33,937 nucleotides of DNA from JBBDWK01 sp040902885 (GTDB taxonomy: Bacteria > Acidobacteriota > Terriglobia > Bryobacterales > Bryobacteraceae): the NCBI GenBank assembly GCA_040902885.1, contig JBBDWK010000035.1, positions 1 through 33,937 of the forward strand, given 5' to 3'. Shown here piece by piece: positions 24,766 through 33,126 of this stretch. The notes beneath the pieces were generated by a model. It saw only the letters and a program-made list of their open reading frames with translations, did no database searches and was not told where the DNA came from. Each line of letters begins with the position of its first letter. Positions within the stretch are counted from its first letter, which is position 1. Made by a program: the position numbers and the translations under genes.

Positions 24766-25626
24766 ATGGCGAATTATGCGCACCCTGAAGCGCTCGTTGA
24801 CACTCAGTGGGTGCTGGAGCACGCGAAGGATCCGAATGTACGGATCGTGGAAGTGGACGTGGATACCCGGGCGTACGACGAAGGCCACGTTCCGGGCGCG
24901 GTCGCCTGGGCTTGGGATTCGCAATTGTGCGACACGGTAAGACGGGACATTCTCTCGCAGCAGCAGTTCGAAAAGCTGATGTCGGAATCCGCCATCAATC
25001 GCGACACAACTGTAGTCATCTACGGCGACAACAACAACTGGTTCGCCGCGTGGGCGCTGTGGCAGATGAAGATTTACGGTCATCCGGACGTTCGCTTGAT
25101 GAACGGAGGCCGTAAGAAGTGGATTGCCGAGGGACGCGAGTTGAGCGCGGAGAAGCCCCCGGCGGCTCCCACGCAGTACAAGGCCTCCGCGCCGGACCTG
25201 ACGCTGCGTTCCTTTCTGCCCCAGGTGCAGGCGGCGCTCGAGAAGCGGTCCGCGGCGATGGTGGACGTGCGCAGCCCGCAGGAGTATACGGGCGAGATTC
25301 TGGCTCCTCCGGGATTGCCGGAAACGTGCCAGCGCGGCGGTCACATCCCCGGCGCGAAGAGCGTCCCGTGGGGCAAGGCTTGCAACGACGACGGAACCTT
25401 CAAATCCTACGACGAACTGAAAAGCCTCTATGGCGGCCAGGGTATCGACGGCTCCAAGCCCGTGATCGCCTACTGCCGCATCGGCGAGCGCTCCAGCCAC
25501 ACCTGGTTCGTTCTCAAGTATCTGCTAGGCATCGGCAACACGACCAATTACGATGGATCGTGGACGGAATGGGGCAATCTGGTGGGCGCTCCGGTCGAGA
25601 AAGGCACAAACGTCGCTTCGGCCTGA
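24766..25626 (+). CDS. Thiosulfate sulfurtransferase (rhodanese, two-domain)
   Basis: A 286-residue tandem rhodanese, with a strong AGGAGGAAAG ribosome site. The N-terminal domain (about 10-125) has a cysteine-free loop and is the inactive half. The C-terminal domain has the active cysteine C237 in AYCRIGERSS, the CRxGERS loop of the thiosulfate-using CysA/SseA-like group. Other family markers are VEVDVDTRAYDEGHVPGAVAWAW and VDVRSPQEYTGEILAPPG. It transfers sulfane sulfur from thiosulfate to cyanide or thiol acceptors. It is 25 bp downstream of the RNase gene and just upstream of the small ORF that follows. Confidence 0.93.
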   Translation: MANYAHPEALVDTQWVLEHAKDPNVRIVEVDVDTRAYDEGHVPGAVAWAWDSQLCDTVRRDILSQQQFEKLMSESAINRDTTVVIYGDNNNWFAAWALWQMKIYGHPDVRLMNGGRKKWIAEGRELSAEKPPAAPTQYKASAPDLTLRSFLPQVQAALEKRSAAMVDVRSPQEYTGEILAPPGLPETCQRGGHIPGAKSVPWGKACNDDGTFKSYDELKSLYGGQGIDGSKPVIAYCRIGERSSHTWFVLKYLLGIGNTTNYDGSWTEWGNLVGAPVEKGTNVASA

Positions 25627-25636
25627 CGAATCGCTA

Positions 25637-25852
25637 ATGAAACCGGAAGAATATTCGGAAAGAAACGTGGAGGTGGCTGGCTGGGACGTCAATCTCACCA
25701 GCTACCGCCTCGGCGAGGTATTCCACTGCAAAGCCGACAACGTATCCCCGGGAGCCTGGCTTGCGAGAACGACTGGCGCTACGCGGGAAGAGGCGGAAAA
25801 CAAAGCGCTGGAAAGAGCCGGAAAGCTCCTTGCCAGAACCAAGCGGCACTAA
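25637..25852 (+). CDS. Small protein of unknown function downstream of the rhodanese
   Basis: A 71-residue ORF from the ATG at 25637, ten bases after the sulfurtransferase stop, so probably co-translated. The pattern is beta-beta-beta-alpha: WDVNLTSYRLGEVFHCKADN, then WLARTTGA, then REEAENKALERAGKLLARTKR. The last helix resembles the lysine/arginine-rich closing helix of double-stranded-RNA-binding-like folds, but this is only a shape impression. No family assigned. It stops 19 bp before the convergent carD. Confidence 0.65.
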   Translation: MKPEEYSERNVEVAGWDVNLTSYRLGEVFHCKADNVSPGAWLARTTGATREEAENKALERAGKLLARTKRH

Positions 25853-25871
25853 TTTCTTCTGCCCGGAAAGC

Positions 25872-26381
25872 TTACAGGACCGACGGTAATGCCAACCCGG
25901 CCTTGTGCAGCGCCTTCTCAAGCAAGCTGATGGCCTCTTCTTCCGGAATCCGCCGCGCAATCGAGATTTCGGTCACCAGCATGTGGCGTGCACGGTCGAG
26001 CATCTTCTTTTCGCGGAAGGAGAGGGGCTTTTCGAGTTGCAACACGAGCAGGTTCTTGAGTACCTCGGCAACCGGAAGAAGACTGCCGCTCTGCATCTTC
26101 TCGGTGTTCTCCTTGAACCGGGATTTCCAGTCGCCGCACATCCGGCAAACTCCGGCGCTCAGAAACGCAACGATCCGGCTGATCTCGTTCTGTCGGGCAA
26201 CCTTACGCAGACCGACGGTATTCACGTTGGAGAACGGAATCATCACCGTCATGCTGCTGTACATGAGACGCAACAGGTAGAATTTTTCGAAGTGATTGCC
26301 GAAGCTGCGGGTACTGATGTTTTCCACGGTCCCAACGCCTTGGTTGGGGTAGACAACTTTCTCACCGATCTGGAAGGTCAT
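25872..26381 (-). CDS. carD: CarD family transcriptional regulator
   Basis: A 169-residue protein. The N-terminal RNA polymerase beta-binding Tudor-like domain starts MTFQIGEKVVYPNQGVGTVENI, the classic CarD/TRCF opening, and continues through YLLRLMYSSMTVMIPFSN. The C-terminal helical DNA-binding domain includes RFKENTEKMQSGSLLPVAEVLKNLL and REKKMLDRARHMLVTEIS. CarD stabilises the open complex, particularly at rRNA promoters in mycobacteria and in bacteria lacking the E. coli pausing system. It has its own promoter (26443-26471) and a 55-base leader. Confidence 0.94.
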   Translation of the reverse strand: MTFQIGEKVVYPNQGVGTVENISTRSFGNHFEKFYLLRLMYSSMTVMIPFSNVNTVGLRKVARQNEISRIVAFLSAGVCRMCGDWKSRFKENTEKMQSGSLLPVAEVLKNLLVLQLEKPLSFREKKMLDRARHMLVTEISIARRIPEEEAISLLEKALHKAGLALPSVL

Positions 26382-26442
26382 AGTGGTCCCACCCTGCCAC
26401 CTCTGTGGAGTTGTTAATTTTTTCTTAATTCACGTTTCAAGC

Positions 26443-26471
26443 ATCATAACCCCAGGTCGGCGTGTTGTCAA
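26443..26471 (-). promoter_or_regulatory. Near-consensus sigma-70 promoter of carD
   Basis: On the minus strand TTGACA (26471-26466, all six bases), 17 bp spacer, then TATGAT (26448-26443, five of six). It is the best promoter match in the window, with a predicted start near 26436. Confidence 0.8.
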
Positions 26472-26612
26472 GACAGTGTTTTGAAAATCGCTAACTGATA
26501 GCAGTTTACAGGCACTTCGGCCGGGACAGCACGAAGCGACAGGGTATAGAACCTCGATGTTCAAAGGTTGTGGGAAAACCTACCACCACTAAGAGGTGTT
26601 ATATCCGATCGG

Positions 26613-28064
26613 CTATGCCAGAACCTTCTTCACCACGTTGCCATGCACATCCGTCAACCGGAAGTGCCGGCCCTGGAATTTGAAGGTAAGCCGCGTATGG
26701 TCGATGCCCAGGCAGTGCAGAATCGTGGCGTGCAGATCGTGTACGTGTACGGGATCGGCGGTGATGTTGTAGGAATAATCGTCGGTCTCGCCATAGCTCA
26801 CGCCGGGCTTGACGCCTCCGCCCGTCATCCAGACGGTGAAACAGCGCGGATGATGGTCGCGCCCGTAGTCGTCCGCCGTGAGCTTCCCCTGGCAATAGAC
26901 CGTGCGGCCGAACTCCCCGCCCCAGACGATCAGAGTATCGTCCAGCAGTCCCCGCTCCTTCAAGTCGCGAATGAGGGCGGCTGAAGGCTGATCGATGTCA
27001 CGCGCCTGACCGACGATCTGTGTGGGCAGCTTGTTGTGCTGGTCCCAGCCTCGGTGGAAAAGCTGGATGAACCGGACGCCGCGCTCGGCCAGCCGCCGGG
27101 CCAGCAGACAATTGGCCGCGAAAGTGCCCGGCTTCCGCGATTCCGGGCCGTACATTTCAAAGATGCGCTCCGGCTCCTTCGAGAGGTCCGCCAGCTCCGG
27201 CACGGAGGTCTGCATGCGATACGCCATCTCATACTGAGCGATGCGCGTGGCGATTTCAGGATCGGCGAACTCCCGCAGCTTAATCTGATTCAGCTTAGCC
27301 AGATCGTCCAGAAAGCGCCGCCTCCCTCGCGGGTTGAGCCCGGGGGGATCGGAAAGGTAAAGCACCGGATCGTCGCCGGACCGGAACTTGACGCCCTGAT
27401 AGCGTGTGGGCAGGAAGCCGCTGCCCCACAAACGGTCGTAGAGCGGCTGGTCGGCGGGGTTGCCCGTACCCTGCGAGATCATGACCACGAAGGCCGGGAG
27501 GTCCTTGTTCTCACTGCCCAGACCATAGGAAAGCCAGGCCCCGATGCTCGGCCGTCCCGCAAGCTGGAAGCCCGTCTGGAAGAACGTGACCGCCGGGTCG
27601 TGGTTGATGGCCTCGGTGTGCATGGACTTGATGAAGCACAGATCGTCGGCGCTTTTGGCCAGATGCGGAAGCAGCTCGCTGAGCCACGCTCCCGAGTTTC
27701 CGTGCCGCGCGAACTGGAACATACTGGGCGCGACGGGAAAACTCGACTGTGCCGCTGTCATGCCCGTAAGCCGCTGTCCTTTGCGTATGGAGTCTGGAAG
27801 CTCGCTGGCGCGGCGTTCCTGCAGCGCGGGTTTGTAATCGAAGAGATCCAGTTGCGAGGGCGCTCCGGACTGGAACAGGTAGATGACGCGCTTGGCTTTG
27901 GGCGCGAAGTGCGGCAGCCCCGGCAGCGCGGGATGCCTCTGCTCATCGGTGGCAGCCTTCAGGTCTTCGCCGAGCAAGGCCGCCAGCGCCGCCACTCCCA
28001 CTCCCGTGGCGCCGAACAACTGCCGGCGCGTCATCGTCAACTGTCTTTCCAGCCGGGGATCCAT
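26613..28064 (-). CDS. DUF1501 family exported protein (sulfatase-like fold)
   Basis: A 483-residue protein with a twin-arginine signal (TRRQLFGATGVGVAALAAL at 12-30). It has the DUF1501 pattern RVIYLFQSGAPSQLDLFDYKP, then KSMHTEAINHDPA, and C-terminal VWGGEFGRTVYCQGK...GRDHHPRCFTVWMTGGGVKPG. The fold is alkaline-phosphatase-like, and histidines and aspartates suit metal binding, but no activity is established for the family. It starts 3 bp after the DUF1553 protein stop, forming an operon. This DUF1553-DUF1501 pairing is common in Planctomycetes and Acidobacteria and thought to act in polysaccharide degradation. Confidence 0.9.
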   Translation of the reverse strand: MDPRLERQLTMTRRQLFGATGVGVAALAALLGEDLKAATDEQRHPALPGLPHFAPKAKRVIYLFQSGAPSQLDLFDYKPALQERRASELPDSIRKGQRLTGMTAAQSSFPVAPSMFQFARHGNSGAWLSELLPHLAKSADDLCFIKSMHTEAINHDPAVTFFQTGFQLAGRPSIGAWLSYGLGSENKDLPAFVVMISQGTGNPADQPLYDRLWGSGFLPTRYQGVKFRSGDDPVLYLSDPPGLNPRGRRRFLDDLAKLNQIKLREFADPEIATRIAQYEMAYRMQTSVPELADLSKEPERIFEMYGPESRKPGTFAANCLLARRLAERGVRFIQLFHRGWDQHNKLPTQIVGQARDIDQPSAALIRDLKERGLLDDTLIVWGGEFGRTVYCQGKLTADDYGRDHHPRCFTVWMTGGGVKPGVSYGETDDYSYNITADPVHVHDLHATILHCLGIDHTRLTFKFQGRHFRLTDVHGNVVKKVLA

Positions 28065-28067
28065 GGC

Positions 28068-31000
28068 TTACTCCTTGGTAATCGTCTCGTCCAGGTTGAG
28101 AATCAGGCTGGCTACCATAGCGTATGCGGCATGCTCGCTCGCGTCCAGCTTCTCGTCTCGCGGCGATTCTCCCTGGCTGAGGAACTTGCGCGCCGCGTCG
28201 CGGTCCGACTGGTAATTGTCGAGATGGTGCCGGTACGCGTCGAGCAGGATGGCGCTCTCGTCCGCGGCCGGGCGCCGCGCGGTGACGATGCGGAAGCCGT
28301 GCGCGATTCTCTCCTCCGGCGTCTTGCCGCCCTCGATCATCATGCGTCGCGCCAGCGCGCGGGACGCCTCCAGGTAGGTGACATCGTTCATCAGGCTGAG
28401 AGCCTGAAGCGGTGTGTTGGTGCGGCTTTCACGAACCACGCAGGTCTCGCGGCCCGCCGAATCGAAGGTGGTCATCGTGGGCGGAGGAGCAGTCCGTTTC
28501 CAGAATGTGTACAGGCTGCGGCGATACAGGCCTTCGCCTTTGTCCGCCTTGTAATCCGCGCCTCCGGTTAGCTCTTTCCAGAGACCCGCCGGCTGATAGG
28601 GTTTGACGGAGGGCCCGCCGATCTTTTCCACGAGCAGGCCGGCAAAGGCCAGAGCCTGATCGCGCACCACCTCGGCGGGGAGACGGAGGCGGGGCCCACG
28701 GGCGAGGAAGCGGTTCTCCGGATCTTTGCGCAGAAGCTCGGGCGCGACCTGCGAGGACTGCCGGTAGGTGGCGCTCATCACGATCGCCTTCTGCATGGCC
28801 TTCACGTCCCAGCCGGTGCGAACGAATTCCGTCGCCAGCCAGTCCAGCAGATCCGGATGAGTGGGCCACTCGCCCTGCGAGCCGAAGTCTTCCACCGTCT
28901 TTACCAGTCCCACGCCGAAGTACATCTGCCAGAAGCGGTTCATGGTGACGCGCGCGATGAGCGGGTTGGCGGGGTCCACGAGCCATTTCGCGAACCCCAG
29001 GCGGCTGTTGCCCACTCCCGCGGGAAGCGGCGGGAAGACGGCCGGCACGCCGGGAGCGACCTTCTCGCCCGGGCGGTCATACGCGCCTCGCAGCAGCAAA
29101 TGCGTCTCTTTTGGCGTCGCGCTCTCTTGCATGATCATTACCGTGGGAAAGCTTTCGACGAGATGCAGGCGCTGCCGCCGCAGAGTGATCGCATTGCGCC
29201 AGGCGTCGCGGACGTGTTCGGGCGCGGCGCTGTTGACGAAGTACAGGCGGATCTTTCCGGCCTGCTCGGGGCTGCGCTTCTCAGGAGCCACTCGCGCGAT
29301 TTCATCGATGGCCGCCGGCAGGGAGACCACCGCCGCCTGTTCAGGCGACAGGTCGTGCTCGTAAACCAGGACTTCGTCGATCCATCCGCGGAAGCGGTTC
29401 TCCGGTCCACTGCCGCCGCCGATGCGCAGCGGCTCTTTGGTGGAGAAGCTCTGGTTCAGCTCGTCCAGCAGGACGGTTAGCTTCCGCTGCTTGCCGTTGA
29501 CGTAAATCTTGACCCCGTCAGCCACCCGGGAGGCATCGTAGGTCATCATCACGTGCTGCCACTGATTGAGCTCGATCGCGCTAGGAGTTTCCAGGCGCAA
29601 CGCATCGTCCAGCCAGCGGGCTGCCAAGGTGACCTGAAGCTTGCCGTCCTTCAGGTAGAGCCCGTATCCGCTGCTTTCGGCGGCATCGGGTCCGCGTGTG
29701 ACGATGGCGCCCGTCGGTCCCGTGGGATAGATCCACGCTGCCAGGGTGAACTTGTCGTAGAAGCCGAAGTGCCCGATGTCTCCGGCGTCCACATAACGCT
29801 TGCCGTCAAAGCTCGCGGCGCGTCCCACCTTGCCATCCACGAATTCCGCATCCCCATCCTGCATCTTTGCGGGAACCGGTTTTCCATCCTTGGTCCCGGG
29901 CGTCTCCCCGGAGACATTATCGTCCAGCGGATAGTAGGCGTTCAGGTCGCGCGGGAGCACCCAAGGAATGGGCGGGGACTTCGCCAGCGACTTCTCCCAA
30001 GTCCGCTGCGCTCGCGCCAGCTCCGGCTTCAACCTCGCGTACTCCTCTTCGGCAGCGGCCAGCCCGCTCTCCATCCGCTCGAGTTCGGCCTGCTGGTCCG
30101 GAGTCGGCGCCGGAATCAGCGGCGGCGAGTTGCCGTACTTGAAGACCCGGCCCTTTTCCTCGATGTTGTTGAAATAGGCGTAGACCTTGTAGAACTCTTT
30201 CTGCGTGATGGGATCGTACTTGTGATCGTGGCACCGCGCGCAGCCTAGCGTCAGCCCGAGAAACACGGTGGCCGTGGTGTCCACCCGGTCCACCACATAC
30301 TCGACCAGGTACTCTTCGGGAATGATGCCGCCTTCGCCGTTGCCGCGATGATTGCGGTTGAAGCCCGTGGCGATCTTCTGCTCAATGGTCGCGTTCGGCA
30401 GCATGTCGCCCGCGATCTGCTCGACAGTGAACCGGTCGAAGGGCATGTTCCGGTTGAAGGCGCCGATCACCCAGTCCCGCCACCGCCACATGATGCGCTC
30501 GCCGTCGGATTGGTAGCCGTTGGTGTCCGCATAGCGGGCCGCGTCCAGCCAGCGCACGGCCATGCGCTCGCCGTACCGGGGCGACTGGAGCAGACGGTCC
30601 ACCACCTTTTCGTACGCGTTCGGCGAAACGTCGTTCAGGAAAGCGTCGACTTCGGCGGGAGTAGGCGGCAATCCCGTGAGGTCCAGCGTCGCGCGGCGGA
30701 TCAACCGCTCCCGGTCCGCTTCGGGCGAGGGCTTCAGCCCTTCGCGCTCCATCCGCTGCCAGACGAAGTAGTCGATCTCGTTACGCGGCCAGTTGGTGTT
30801 GCCAACCGGCGGCAGCTTCGGACGCTGAGGCGGCAGAAAGGACCAGTGTTTCTGCCATTTCGCGCCCTGCTCAATCCAGCGGCGGATGAGCGTCGTTTCG
30901 CCGGCGGTGAGTTCTTTTCCCGAGTAGACGGGAGGCATGCGGAGCGCCTTCTTGTCCGTGGTGATGCGGCGCACCATCTCGCTCTTGTCCGGCTCGCCCG

Positions 31001-31232
31001 GCACGATGGCGAAGCGCCCGCCGAGGTCCTGCATGGCGCCCGCTTCATTATCGAAACGAAGCTTGGTTTTGCGATTGGCTTCATCCGGCCCATGGCAGGT
31101 GAAGCATTTGTCCGAGAGAATGGGACGGATATCGCGGTTGAAGTCAACGGCCTGAGCGAGAGCGCCGCTCTGGCCGATCGCAACGGCAACGACGAACAGG
31201 AACGAGCGTGAACCGGGAAGAGTGATGCTCAT
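28068..31232 (-). CDS. PSD1 (planctomycete cytochrome C, DUF1549, LamG, DUF1553) exported protein
   Basis: A 1054-residue multidomain protein. The signal peptide (1-26) is followed by the PSCyt1 haem domain with CFTCH at 43-47. DUF1549 follows (about 145-360: LIRRATLDLTGLPPTPAEVDAFL), containing a second CxxCH in LGCARCHDHKYDP. A coiled region (about 385-420) and a LamG/concanavalin domain (about 445-640, RAASFDGKRYVDAGDIGHFG) come next, then DUF1553 (about 740-1030: NRFWQMYFGVGLVKTVEDFG, WLATEFVRTGWDVKAM). The haems suggest periplasmic electron transfer coupled to a substrate-binding module. First gene of an operon with DUF1501. Confidence 0.92.
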   Translation of the reverse strand: MSITLPGSRSFLFVVAVAIGQSGALAQAVDFNRDIRPILSDKCFTCHGPDEANRKTKLRFDNEAGAMQDLGGRFAIVPGEPDKSEMVRRITTDKKALRMPPVYSGKELTAGETTLIRRWIEQGAKWQKHWSFLPPQRPKLPPVGNTNWPRNEIDYFVWQRMEREGLKPSPEADRERLIRRATLDLTGLPPTPAEVDAFLNDVSPNAYEKVVDRLLQSPRYGERMAVRWLDAARYADTNGYQSDGERIMWRWRDWVIGAFNRNMPFDRFTVEQIAGDMLPNATIEQKIATGFNRNHRGNGEGGIIPEEYLVEYVVDRVDTTATVFLGLTLGCARCHDHKYDPITQKEFYKVYAYFNNIEEKGRVFKYGNSPPLIPAPTPDQQAELERMESGLAAAEEEYARLKPELARAQRTWEKSLAKSPPIPWVLPRDLNAYYPLDDNVSGETPGTKDGKPVPAKMQDGDAEFVDGKVGRAASFDGKRYVDAGDIGHFGFYDKFTLAAWIYPTGPTGAIVTRGPDAAESSGYGLYLKDGKLQVTLAARWLDDALRLETPSAIELNQWQHVMMTYDASRVADGVKIYVNGKQRKLTVLLDELNQSFSTKEPLRIGGGSGPENRFRGWIDEVLVYEHDLSPEQAAVVSLPAAIDEIARVAPEKRSPEQAGKIRLYFVNSAAPEHVRDAWRNAITLRRQRLHLVESFPTVMIMQESATPKETHLLLRGAYDRPGEKVAPGVPAVFPPLPAGVGNSRLGFAKWLVDPANPLIARVTMNRFWQMYFGVGLVKTVEDFGSQGEWPTHPDLLDWLATEFVRTGWDVKAMQKAIVMSATYRQSSQVAPELLRKDPENRFLARGPRLRLPAEVVRDQALAFAGLLVEKIGGPSVKPYQPAGLWKELTGGADYKADKGEGLYRRSLYTFWKRTAPPPTMTTFDSAGRETCVVRESRTNTPLQALSLMNDVTYLEASRALARRMMIEGGKTPEERIAHGFRIVTARRPAADESAILLDAYRHHLDNYQSDRDAARKFLSQGESPRDEKLDASEHAAYAMVASLILNLDETITKE

Positions 31233-31266
31233 TGGCGTCAGGACACTCCACCTGCAATTTTAGTCT

Positions 31267-31295
31267 AGTATATGCCTTACCGAGGATTCAGTCAC
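31267..31295 (-). promoter_or_regulatory. Candidate promoter of the DUF1553-DUF1501 operon
   Basis: On the minus strand GTGACT (31295-31290, four of six), 17 bp spacer, then TATACT (31272-31267, five of six). It is 34 bp from the ATG at 31232. Confidence 0.45.
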
Positions 31296-31319
31296 GCCGG
31301 GCCGATCAGAGTCAACGCA

Positions 31320-31652
31320 TTATCGCGTAAACGTCTCGACCAGTAAATCAGAAACCTCACGAGCCGTTTTGGCCGAAACCGAGCCCAATTTTTGAACGAG
31401 ACGCAGGCGGTCAACCGCTCTAATCTGATCCAGCGCAACCTGACCTCGCTTGCCCTGAAACCGGACACTCACGCGAGTTGGATAGGGTCGCTCTACCGTC
31501 GTCATGGGCGCGACAATGACCGTGCGCACATGATTGTTCATCTCATCGGGCGACACCACCAGACACGGGCGTGTCTTCTGGATCTCCGAGCCTCGGGTCG
31601 GATCGAGCGACACGAGCCACACTTCATCCAGTTGCGGTGCGCCGCTTACCAT
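31320..31652 (-). CDS. PemK/MazF family toxin (endoribonuclease)
   Basis: 110 residues from the ATG at 31652, which sits five bases after GAGGAG; the GTG at 31658 abuts that site and is less likely. Family markers are DEVWLVSLDPTRGSEIQKTRPCLVVSPD, IVAPMTTVERPYPTRV and QVALDQIRAVDRLRL, the PemK/MazF core with the conserved arginine and threonine. It cleaves mRNA at specific sequences. The start overlaps the end of the antitoxin gene by 7 bases, the usual coupled arrangement. Confidence 0.93.
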   Translation of the reverse strand: MVSGAPQLDEVWLVSLDPTRGSEIQKTRPCLVVSPDEMNNHVRTVIVAPMTTVERPYPTRVSVRFQGKRGQVALDQIRAVDRLRLVQKLGSVSAKTAREVSDLLVETFTR

Positions 31653-31897
31653 TCCCACTCCTCGCGATCAAATCGATTCTTGGGAGCAGGTTCAAGCATC
31701 AACTCATCATCCACGGCCGTTCCGGCGGTCTGGAATGCCTCTGCCCATCCCTGGCGAGGCGCACGATCCGCAGCGATGACAAGCCGGTCATTTTCAATGT
31801 GTAACTGAACCGTATCGCCGAATCCGCACTGCTCTATGACTGGCTTGGGTATTCGAATCCCCCGGGAATTACCAATGCGTACAATTTCAGCTCTCAC
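31646..31897 (-). CDS. AbrB/MazE-type antitoxin
   Basis: 83 residues starting at GTG 31897, with GGAGG five bases upstream. The N-terminal SpoVT/AbrB swapped-hairpin domain reads RAEIVRIGNSRGIRIPKPVIEQ. The C-terminal half is a charged, tryptophan-containing tail (APRQGWAEAFQ, NRFDREEWEW) that would neutralise the toxin. It binds DNA through the AbrB domain, so a palindrome near its own promoter (31909-31916) is a natural target. Confidence 0.92.
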   Translation of the reverse strand: MRAEIVRIGNSRGIRIPKPVIEQCGFGDTVQLHIENDRLVIAADRAPRQGWAEAFQTAGTAVDDELMLEPAPKNRFDREEWEW

Positions 31898-31908
31898 GGT
31901 TTCCTCCG

Positions 31909-31945
31909 GTAATTACATTGTATCCACATGCGTGTATTTTGGCAA
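31909..31945 (-). promoter_or_regulatory. Promoter and palindromic operator of the PemK/AbrB toxin-antitoxin operon
   Basis: On the minus strand TTGCCA (31945-31940, five of six), 17 bp spacer, TACAAT (31922-31917, five of six). The perfect palindrome GTAATTAC (31909-31916) lies directly downstream of the -10 box, where a bound antitoxin could block transcription. The leader is only about a dozen bases. Confidence 0.65.
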
Positions 31946-31999
31946 GTGCGCCGTTTTTGGCTCTGTGGGCGGACCGGCTGGTCAGGGACCCAGTGAGGA

Positions 32000-32509
32000 T
32001 TACATCCCGCCTTCATCGGCGGATGGACCGTAGATCGCTGGAACCGGAACATCATTCAGCCGCAAATACACCCCCAACTGAGCGCGGTGATGAATGCTGT
32101 GATTCATGACCCAGCTTCGAATAATGGCGATCCGGGGAAGCGTGAAGAGCGTCTTTCCACCGGCCAGGAGCGACCAGGGCTTCAGCAGATGATCGTCGGC
32201 CGCCCCGGCAAGCGCATCCCGCGCCTCAGCCAAGTTCTTGTCGAAGAGAGCGAGGGCTTCGGCCCGGGAGTTCGCGGGCGAAAGCCGGGGGCGTTCGGCG
32301 CCCTCCGGAGCAGTATCGAAGTTATCCTGCTTAATGGTGAAGACGGTCCAGGCGGGAATCTGCGCGAGATGGGTGGCCAAGTCGCCCATCGCCATCGACT
32401 TCTCGTGGGGCTTCCACGCAAGTTGTCCGTCGGGGATCCGCTCAAGAGTCTTCCGGGTGTTGGCCATCTCGTGGTCGAATTCGGGCAGCAGAGATTCAAT
32501 CATTCCCAT
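32000..32509 (-). CDS. DinB family protein
   Basis: A 169-residue four-helix DinB/YfiT-like protein. The metal-binding histidine pattern is seen in GDLATHLAQIPAW (first His) and NHSIHHRAQLGVYLRL (His pair); it ends VPAIYGPSADE as usual. Members include bacillithiol transferases and other thiol-dependent enzymes, though many have unknown substrates. It starts 11 bp after the anti-sigma gene stop and so is probably the third gene of that operon, a stress-response output. Confidence 0.88.
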   Translation of the reverse strand: MGMIESLLPEFDHEMANTRKTLERIPDGQLAWKPHEKSMAMGDLATHLAQIPAWTVFTIKQDNFDTAPEGAERPRLSPANSRAEALALFDKNLAEARDALAGAADDHLLKPWSLLAGGKTLFTLPRIAIIRSWVMNHSIHHRAQLGVYLRLNDVPVPAIYGPSADEGGM

Positions 32510-32520
32510 GGGCTTGTCAT

Positions 32521-33126
32521 CTACAAGGAAGCGTGGATGAAGTCGACTTCTGTAGCCCCGATGATTAGGAGCAGCGTGCCATTAGTGGTCTGAACCTTCG
32601 GATGCAAGCTCTCTTGCGGAAAACAAGTGAAATCTCCTGCGTAGAACCGGACCTCGTCCCACCCCACATCCCCTTCCAGCACCAGGCACTGCTCGGTTTT
32701 CCTATGCCGGTGCGCGGGGTAGCTGGCGCCAGGCCGCATCTTCAACAAAAAGGTGGCTTGTCCGGTGTCCGCATCCCGGTGAAGCTCCTTAAACCGGACG
32801 CCCGGCAGCCCCGTGTCTCGCCAGGGACCTTCGTGTATGCGCACTAGATTCCAGGCCGGATCGGGCTTGGAGGAGAGAGAGTTTTCAGCGATGCGATCCA
32901 AAACCCGCTGTCGAAGCCCCGGATCGGGAGGCGCGGGCGCTTCCGCCAGAGCAAGCATAGCCGCCGACTCGGTGAAAGCGCAAACAGCTTCGGCCAATTC
33001 TTCGTCGCCTTCCGCGAGCCGGCGCTCCAACTCACGAGCGTCTTCGAGTTCCAGCGAGCCGAAGACGTACATCGCGGCGAGATCGTCGGCACTCCAACGC
33101 TCGTCTGTACCCCTCAGATCCCCCAT
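32521..33126 (-). CDS. Anti-sigma factor with RskA-like N-terminus and ChrR-type cupin
   Basis: A 201-residue protein. Residues 1-80 are a helical anti-sigma domain: DDLAAMYVFGSLELEDARELERRLAEGDEELAEAV, like the RskA/anti-SigK N-terminus, lacking the HxxxCxxC zinc motif of ZAS anti-sigma factors. Residues about 100-200 form a cupin with the metal motif AHRHRKTEQCLVLEG, ending ESLHPKVQTTNG. No transmembrane helix, so it is cytosolic. In Rhodobacter ChrR the cupin senses singlet oxygen; a comparable sensor role here is inference. Its ATG immediately follows the sigma factor stop codon (TAG then ATG). Confidence 0.87.
   Translation of the reverse strand: MGDLRGTDERWSADDLAAMYVFGSLELEDARELERRLAEGDEELAEAVCAFTESAAMLALAEAPAPPDPGLRQRVLDRIAENSLSSKPDPAWNLVRIHEGPWRDTGLPGVRFKELHRDADTGQATFLLKMRPGASYPAHRHRKTEQCLVLEGDVGWDEVRFYAGDFTCFPQESLHPKVQTTNGTLLLIIGATEVDFIHASL

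Noticed and set aside
27036..28571. 511-codon open frame on the plus strand
   Set aside because: It is antisense to the DUF1501 and DUF1553 genes, both of which have clear family motifs; its translation is low-complexity and basic.
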